Below are positions 15,470 to 19,869 of a DNA stretch of 19,869 nucleotides, piece after piece. Source of the DNA: MKRK01 sp001896915. GTDB lineage: Bacteria; Bacillota; Clostridia; Oscillospirales; Acutalibacteraceae. Location: contig CALJJF010000182.1 of NCBI GenBank assembly GCA_937973935.1, positions 1 through 19,869 of the forward strand, read 5' to 3'. The position numbers and the translations under genes are program-made. Numbering within the stretch: the first letter of the stretch is position 1; every line of letters starts with the position of its first letter. The notes under the pieces were generated by a model that saw only the letters and a program-made list of their open reading frames with translations, was not told the DNA's origin and ran no database searches.

Positions 15470-15538
15470 TCAATTTGTGTTTATTTTACAACAGAGTAAG
15501 GACAAATAAAAGAGAGCAGCTTTATATTTTCGGCAAGA

Positions 15539-15567
15539 TTGACTATCTTGAATAAATATGGTAAAAT
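15539..15567 (+). promoter_or_regulatory. Sigma-A promoter of the yjbQ-mltG operon
   Basis: TTGACT, a 17-nt spacer and TAAAAT, with TGG before the -10. The -10 lies within a perfect 12-bp palindrome GGTAAAATTACC (15560-15571) that could be a repressor site. The leader would be only about 12 nt. Confidence 0.7.
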
Positions 15568-15585
15568 TACCAAAAGGAGTGAATC

Positions 15586-15990
15586 ATGATGTCGTATTTT
15601 AAAGAATTCAGGCTTCATACCGAAAAAGAAGGAGCTTATAACATCACTTCTCAAATCTCCGATGCTATCTCCGAAAGCAGCATTGAAAACGGCATCGTAC
15701 TTATTTTCTGTCCCCATACAACGGCCGGTCTCATCATCACAGAAAACACCGACCATGCTGTTACCTCAGACCTTTTGTTTGGTATGAAATCCGCTTTTCC
15801 CGACCACAAGGAGTATAAGCACAGCGAGGGCAATTCCTTTGCCCATATCAAATCAAGTGTAACCGGCTGTCAGCTGACGATAATCATCGACGGAGGGTGG
15901 CACACATTGGGTCCCTGGCAGGGTATTTTCTTCATGGAGTTTGACGGTCCCCGTGAACGAAGATACCAGGTCAAAATCATCGAATGCTAG
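15586..15990 (+). CDS. YjbQ family protein (UPF0047, secondary thiamine-phosphate synthase-like)
   Basis: This is a small widespread cytoplasmic family. E. coli YjbQ shows weak thiamine-phosphate synthase activity, but the physiological role is unsettled. All hallmarks are present: CPHTTAGLIITEN (42-54), the metal/active-site stretch HSEGNSFAHIKSS (79-91), the LGPWQGIFFMEFDGPRERR end (108-126). Conserved His44, His79, His87 and the Glu/Asn of EGN are intact. The 134-residue length is usual. ATG 15586 has AAAAGGAG 6 nt upstream; a second ATG follows directly. The gene precedes an MltG-like gene by 35 nt and probably shares its transcript. No thiamine gene or TPP riboswitch is nearby. Confidence 0.93.
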   Translation: MMSYFKEFRLHTEKEGAYNITSQISDAISESSIENGIVLIFCPHTTAGLIITENTDHAVTSDLLFGMKSAFPDHKEYKHSEGNSFAHIKSSVTGCQLTIIIDGGWHTLGPWQGIFFMEFDGPRERRYQVKIIEC

Positions 15991-16025
15991 TGTTCGGCAG
16001 ACAGACATTTAAAGGAGTGACTATC

Positions 16026-16928
16026 TTGAATCGTCCCATCCGTCTTGTACGCTTTTGTATTTTACTTACAATGGCAATTGTTCTGATATCCTTGTTTGGC
16101 TGTAAACAAAAACCAAAGGATACAACCAGCCTTTCGGAAACAACCATCACAACAGCCGCCACGACGACAGAACAAACCACCGTGACACAATTGAAAACCA
16201 CAGAAAAGACTGCAAAAACAGCCAATGCCTCTTCCCCAAAACCGACTGTTACCGAAACAACCCGCAAAAGAGTCACAATAACCGTTCCGGAAGGCTATAG
16301 CTTCATGCAGATTACCAATTTGCTTGCCAATAAAGGTGTCTGTTCCAAAAAGTCTTTTTTTGATGCTGCTCAGAGCTATCAGGTAAAATCTTTTACCATT
16401 CCCTCAAGCGCTAACCGTTGTTTTAAGTTGGAAGGATACCTCTACCCCGACACCTACGAGTTTTATGCCGACGATGACCCGGTGGATGTCATTCGGAAAA
16501 TGCTGAATAATTATGCAGCAAAATCCGGTATGCCGTCGGACAAAACCTTGATTATTGCTTCTGTCATTGAAAAAGAGGCACGCAGCAGCAGCAATTTTAA
16601 AATGGTTTCCTCTGTTTTTAAAAATCGATTGAACAAAAGCATGAAGCTGGAAGCCGACTCCACCCGAAAATATGTGAACACCTATATCACAGGAAATTCT
16701 TTGCTATCGGGCACAAGCAAATATGCCGCCCTATACAATACCTATAAGTGCAGCCTGCCTGCCGGACCCATCTGCAGCCCCGGCGCAAGAGCCATTGAAG
16801 CAGCAAAAAATCCTGCCAATTCCGACTACGTCTATTTCTTTTTCGGGAACGACAATGAAAATCACTATTCAAAAACCTTTGCCGAACACGAAGAACAAAT
16901 CAAGCAATACGGCGTTCAATACGATTAA
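16026..16928 (+). CDS. MltG-like endolytic transglycosylase (YceG family), predicted lipoprotein
   Basis: MltG cleaves nascent peptidoglycan strands and sets glycan-chain length at the outer face of the membrane. Numbering is from TTG 16026, chosen because AAAGGAG lies 8 nt upstream; the frame opens earlier at 15984. A basic N-terminus, hydrophobic stretch and LFGC lipobox (Cys26) predict lipid anchoring, where most MltG proteins have a plain TM helix. A Thr-rich linker (about 33-80) follows, then a LysM-like IPEGYS-type start (VTITVPEGYSFMQI), LEGYLYPDTYEF (135-146), the catalytic motif IIASVIEKEA with predicted Glu182, FKNRL, LEADST, and YNTYKCSLPAGPICSPG (237-253). The usual SDPT near the active site reads ADST. 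It ends at a strong hairpin. Confidence 0.88.
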   Translation: MNRPIRLVRFCILLTMAIVLISLFGCKQKPKDTTSLSETTITTAATTTEQTTVTQLKTTEKTAKTANASSPKPTVTETTRKRVTITVPEGYSFMQITNLLANKGVCSKKSFFDAAQSYQVKSFTIPSSANRCFKLEGYLYPDTYEFYADDDPVDVIRKMLNNYAAKSGMPSDKTLIIASVIEKEARSSSNFKMVSSVFKNRLNKSMKLEADSTRKYVNTYITGNSLLSGTSKYAALYNTYKCSLPAGPICSPGARAIEAAKNPANSDYVYFFFGNDNENHYSKTFAEHEEQIKQYGVQYD

Positions 16929-16936
16929 GTGACGAT

Positions 16937-16985
16937 ATCAGACCCGGCAGGACTGTTCCTGCCGGGTCTGATTGATTGTTTCCTT
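16937..16985 (+). terminator. Rho-independent terminator of the yjbQ-mltG operon
   Basis: A perfect 16-bp stem (16937-16952 with 16957-16972, GC-rich core GACCCGGCAGGA) and a 4-nt loop are followed by a T-rich tract after a short gap. It may also help stop the convergent murC transcript, although T residues are few on that side. Confidence 0.8.
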
Positions 16986-17016
16986 TTTGTCGGGACACAA
17001 CTGTTGATTGAACGCG

Positions 17017-18396
17017 TTACGAAAGCTTTTTTACCATCAGCTTTGCCGCTTTGTAGATATCTCCACAGCCTAGGGTGATGACCAGGTCGCCCACTTTGGC
17101 ATTTTGTACGATATAATCGGCGATTTTTTCAAAGGTATCAAACCACACCGCACCTTCGATTTTGTTGCACAGATCAGTGGTGGTGATACCGTAGGTGTTC
17201 ACTTCTCTGGAACCCATGATTTCACTGAGCACCGTTTGGTGTGGCAAGGACAGCGCCTTGGCAAATTCGTCAAGCAGCGCGGAAGTGCGGGAAAATGGGA
17301 AAGGCTGGAACACAGCAATCACTCGGTTATACCCCATTTTCAGTGCTGCATCCAGGGTTACTTCCAGTTCTGTAGGATGGTGGGCGTAATCGTCTGCAAT
17401 TGTGATGCCGTTTTTGACCCCGAGGATTTCAAACCGCCTGCCCGCCCCTGTAAATTCAAACAAAGACCGTTCGATTTGTTCTCTTTTCGCCCCTGCCTCA
17501 AAGCTGGCAACCGCGGCGGCAACCGCGTTTAACATATTGTGCTTGCCGGGAACGCTGAGCACAATGTGGGTGACCACCTCGCCTTGTTTCATCAGATCAA
17601 ACTCACCTGCGGTTTTGGTTTCTTCCACAATATTGGCGGTGTAATAATTGTTATTGTCACTGTGCCCGAAGGTGATGATGGTTTGAGAAAGACCCTCCAC
17701 CGCCTTCATGGCCTTTTCATCGTCCCCGTTCACGATCACTGTCTTCGCCATTGCGGAGAATTTGGTGAAGGACAAAATCAAATTATCAACGGTCTTGAAA
17801 TAATCCATATGATCATTGTCGATGTTTAACAGCACTGCAATGTCCGGCGACAGCTGTAAGAAGGTATCTACAAACTCACAGGCCTCACAGACCATCCGTT
17901 GGGATTTGCCCGCTCTGCCATAGCCGTCAATGAGGGGCAGCCTTCCGCCGATCACGGCAGTCGGGTCGAGATCTGCCTGTACCAGCACCTGGGTGATCAT
18001 GGAGGTAACTGTGGTTTTCCCGTGGGTGCCGCAAACGCCGATGACATTGTCATACTTTCTGGTGATAGCCCCCAGCGCCAAGGAGCGTTCCATCACAGGA
18101 ATGCCTTTTTCGGCGGCGCTGACCAGCTCGGGATTGCTTTTCATGATGGCGGCAGAATATATCACTAGCTCTGCGCCCTCCACATTTTCCGCGAAATGAC
18201 CCAGAGTCACGGGGATACCGAGATTTCTCGCCCGCTGGAGGGTATCGCTTTCATTGTTATCGGAGCCGGTCAGCAGATAGCCCTGACCATGCAGGATTTG
18301 GGCGATGGGAAACATCCCGGCACCGCCGATTCCGATCATATGTACTTTTTTTACACTGTCAAGTAATACATCACTTTCTGTTTTTGCTTTTGACAA
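17017..18396 (-). CDS. murC: UDP-N-acetylmuramate--L-alanine ligase
   Basis: MurC adds L-alanine to UDP-MurNAc with ATP, the first peptide-forming step of cytoplasmic peptidoglycan precursor synthesis. The Rossmann-like N-terminal domain begins VHMIGIGGAGM. The ATP-binding GTHGKTT (123-129) and the central EACEFVDTFLQLSP with LLNIDNDHMDYF are typical of Firmicutes MurC. The C-terminal domain carries FTGAGRRFE, DDYAHHPTE and TLGCGDIYK. The length of about 459 residues is usual. TTG 18396 is preferred: AAGAGAG lies about 8 nt upstream, whereas GTG 18405 would abut it with no spacing. The gene stands alone on the minus strand between convergent mltG and divergent cca, outside the usual mur-fts cluster. 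Confidence 0.96.
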   Translation of the reverse strand: MSKAKTESDVLLDSVKKVHMIGIGGAGMFPIAQILHGQGYLLTGSDNNESDTLQRARNLGIPVTLGHFAENVEGAELVIYSAAIMKSNPELVSAAEKGIPVMERSLALGAITRKYDNVIGVCGTHGKTTVTSMITQVLVQADLDPTAVIGGRLPLIDGYGRAGKSQRMVCEACEFVDTFLQLSPDIAVLLNIDNDHMDYFKTVDNLILSFTKFSAMAKTVIVNGDDEKAMKAVEGLSQTIITFGHSDNNNYYTANIVEETKTAGEFDLMKQGEVVTHIVLSVPGKHNMLNAVAAAVASFEAGAKREQIERSLFEFTGAGRRFEILGVKNGITIADDYAHHPTELEVTLDAALKMGYNRVIAVFQPFPFSRTSALLDEFAKALSLPHQTVLSEIMGSREVNTYGITTTDLCNKIEGAVWFDTFEKIADYIVQNAKVGDLVITLGCGDIYKAAKLMVKKLS

Positions 18397-18428
18397 TACG
18401 ATCACTCTCTTTTAATTACGATAATGGT

Positions 18429-18457
18429 ATTATACTATAAACAAAGGTCAAAATAAA
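18429..18457 (-). promoter_or_regulatory. Possible promoter of murC
   Basis: The minus strand has a perfect TATAAT (18434-18429). The 17-nt position upstream gives TTTATT, a weak -35. A TTGACC (18451-18446) is too close (11 nt). The -10 is credible; the -35 assignment is not firm. Confidence 0.4.
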
Positions 18458-18464
18458 CACTAAT

Positions 18465-18493
18465 TTGTATCAGCATGAAAATTATGTTATACT
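18465..18493 (+). promoter_or_regulatory. Extended -10 promoter of cca
   Basis: TTGTAT, a 17-nt spacer and TATACT, with TGT before the -10. Predicted start near 18500 lies downstream of the longest open-frame start (18465) and supports ATG 18519. Confidence 0.65.
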
Positions 18494-18518
18494 GTTTTAT
18501 ACAAAGGTGGTGCCGAGG

Positions 18519-19682
18519 ATGAATGTTATTCTACCTGAAGAAGTCAAACAATGTATGAATATTTTAAGGAATGCAGGCTTTAAGGCTTATCTTGTGGGTG
18601 GCTGTGTCCGTGACCTTTTCATGGAAAAAACTCCCCATGACTATGATATCACCACCGACGCTTCCCCTACCCAGGTCATTTCTTTGTTTGAACAGGTAAT
18701 CGAAACCGGTCTCCGGCATGGCACGGTTACGGTCATTCTCAACCATATGCCCATCGAAATTACCCGGATGCGGGTGGACGGTGAATACAAAGACGGCCGT
18801 CATCCCGAAACCGTCCGGCCGACACGCAATTTATATGAAGACCTTTCCCGCAGGGATTTCACCATCAATGCAATGGCATTTGACGGCAGAAGCGTGACCG
18901 ATTTGTTCCGTGGACAGATTGATATTGAACAAAAACGGATCCAAACCGTGGGGGATCCCTGTCTGCGATTTCATGAAGACGCACTGCGTATCATGCGTGC
19001 CTTTCGATTTGCCGCCGTGCTGGATTTTGAGCTTGACCGGGAAACCCGAACGGCAGCTCTGCAACTAAGCCCGAATTTGCAAAAAATCAGCGTCGAACGA
19101 ATCTTTACTGAGCTGGAAAAAGCACTGCTGGGGGTAAGGCCGTCCCGGCTGCTGCCGCTTCTTGAATATGGTGCATTGGTTTTTCTCGGAATCGGTCCGC
19201 CATCCTCTCTTGTGATGCTGGATCGGGTCGCGGCTGTCAGAGAACTTCGTTTTGCAGCCCTTTTTTATATATGCGGCAGTGATGTGGAACATGTATGCAA
19301 TCAGCTGAAAATTGATAAGCAGCTCTTTCGGAAAAGCAGTTTTTATCTCCAGCTGTTCCGAAACGTGCCAACCCACAAAACAGCCATAAAAAAACTGTTG
19401 AGTCTGTATGACAGCCATACCATTACTTTGGCTTTGGACACAGCAGAGATTTTGACGGGGGAGGAATATTCCGAAGCAAAACAAATGCTTTCCGATATCT
19501 TGTTAAACCGGGAACCCTATCAAATAGCAGATCTTGCAATAGACGGAAACGACATTCTGCATGAAGGTTTTCAAGGAAAAGAAGTAGGTTTTATCCTCTG
19601 TCGCCTGCTTGGGATTGTTTATGAAAATCCGGAATATAACGAAAAAGAAAAACTCTTGTCACTGCTTCACGAAAAGCTGTGA
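18519..19682 (+). CDS. cca: CCA tRNA nucleotidyltransferase (class II)
   Basis: The enzyme builds or repairs the 3' CCA end of tRNAs from CTP and ATP. Nucleotidyltransferase motifs are in order: VGGCVRD (26-32), DYDITTDA with metal Asp41 and Asp43 (41-48), an intact flexible-loop region (EITRMRVDGEYKDGRHPE, 80-97), RRDFTINAMA (111-120), TVGDPCLRFHEDALRIMRAF with the EDxxR base-recognition motif (143-162), and a helical neck/body after 170. An intact flexible loop argues against a CC-only adding enzyme; full CCA or A-adding specificity cannot be told apart by eye. There is no HD phosphatase domain. The 387-residue length is close to Bacillus Cca. ATG 18519 has AAAGGTGG 8 nt upstream. No clear terminator follows. 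Confidence 0.94.
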   Translation: MNVILPEEVKQCMNILRNAGFKAYLVGGCVRDLFMEKTPHDYDITTDASPTQVISLFEQVIETGLRHGTVTVILNHMPIEITRMRVDGEYKDGRHPETVRPTRNLYEDLSRRDFTINAMAFDGRSVTDLFRGQIDIEQKRIQTVGDPCLRFHEDALRIMRAFRFAAVLDFELDRETRTAALQLSPNLQKISVERIFTELEKALLGVRPSRLLPLLEYGALVFLGIGPPSSLVMLDRVAAVRELRFAALFYICGSDVEHVCNQLKIDKQLFRKSSFYLQLFRNVPTHKTAIKKLLSLYDSHTITLALDTAEILTGEEYSEAKQMLSDILLNREPYQIADLAIDGNDILHEGFQGKEVGFILCRLLGIVYENPEYNEKEKLLSLLHEKL

Positions 19683-19775
19683 CGAAAATTGTTGCAACTT
19701 GTCTTTTTGTGTAATACTTACAAAATTACAGTTTTATTTTTGTTATTAAGGGTTAATTTTTTGGTTTAAAAGCTC

Positions 19776-19804
19776 TTGTAAAATCAATATATATGAATTA
19801 TAAT
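19776..19804 (+). promoter_or_regulatory. Sigma-A promoter of the gene entering at the right edge
   Basis: TTGTAA, a 17-nt spacer and TATAAT. Predicted start near 19811 gives a leader of about 44 nt. The gap before it (19683-19775) has a TGTAA-N3-TTACA inverted repeat (19710-19722) and no gene. Confidence 0.65.
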
Positions 19805-19854
19805 AGATAAACCAAGCACCCACCCCTATATATTGTATCGGAGGCACCCATCAC

Positions 19855-19869
19855 ATGTTAAAGACAATT
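19855..19869 (+). CDS. Start of a gene cut by the right window edge
   Basis: ATG at 19855 with GGAGG 10 nt upstream (19840-19844) and a good promoter before it. Only MLKTI is visible, so nothing can be said about function. Confidence 0.5.

Noticed and set aside
15234..15509. 91-codon plus-strand open frame in the large intergenic gap
   Set aside because: No ribosome binding site, it starts within the promoter of the small acidic gene, and the product shows no protein-like pattern.
15539..16025. Thiamine biosynthesis operon with TPP riboswitch around yjbQ
   Set aside because: The leader is only about 12 nt and no thi gene is present; the thiamine link of this family is weak.

Overview
The window reads as a chromosomal stretch of a Gram-positive, anaerobic, plant-polysaccharide-degrading member of the Clostridia, probably Oscillospiraceae/Ruminococcaceae-like. 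The lineage is an inference. It rests on AAAGGAGG-type ribosome binding sites, sigma-A-type promoters, frequent TTG/GTG starts, a dockerin-bearing GH9 cellulase, a GH105 unsaturated-uronyl hydrolase, and Firmicutes-style MurC, VanW and YqxD proteins. Base composition is moderate (mid-40s % GC by eye). I see no rRNA, tRNA, CRISPR array, intact IS element or prophage.

Layout. Positions 1-5960 are all on the minus strand: an alpha/beta hydrolase cut by the window edge, a Cys-less rhodanese-like lipoprotein behind inorganic pyrophosphatase (ppa, strong promoter), a secreted GH9 glucanase with an N-terminal dockerin, then a VanW-family gene followed by a YaiI/YqxD-family gene. From 6112 the plus strand carries an ABC-exporter operon: a membrane-anchored protein, the ATPase, and an ABC-2 permease. 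An in-frame TAA cuts off the permease's last transmembrane helix. An orphan Cys-containing gene follows, ending at a bidirectional terminator.

Positions 9652-14719 are again minus strand: a prolyl-tRNA deacylase (YbaK/ProX type), and a two-gene carbohydrate operon in which a GH105 enzyme precedes an uncharacterised 755-residue protein. Both operon proteins appear cytoplasmic. Upstream of the operon lie a -10 box without a good -35 and a tandem 13-bp repeat that looks like an activator site. Then come a small acidic conserved gene and a remnant resembling the C-terminal helix-turn-helix of a serine recombinase. The rest is housekeeping: yjbQ and an MltG-like lipoprotein (plus), murC (minus), cca (plus), and the first codons of another gene at the right edge.

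How the genes fit together. The GH9 enzyme would cut beta-glucan outside the cell. The GH105 pair would finish imported unsaturated oligosaccharides from pectin-like or other uronic polymers inside. MurC and MltG concern peptidoglycan synthesis and glycan-strand length. The points most worth a second look are the GH105 partner with its operator-like repeats, the interrupted exporter permease, the half-degenerate dockerin, and the catalytically dead-looking rhodanese lipoprotein.
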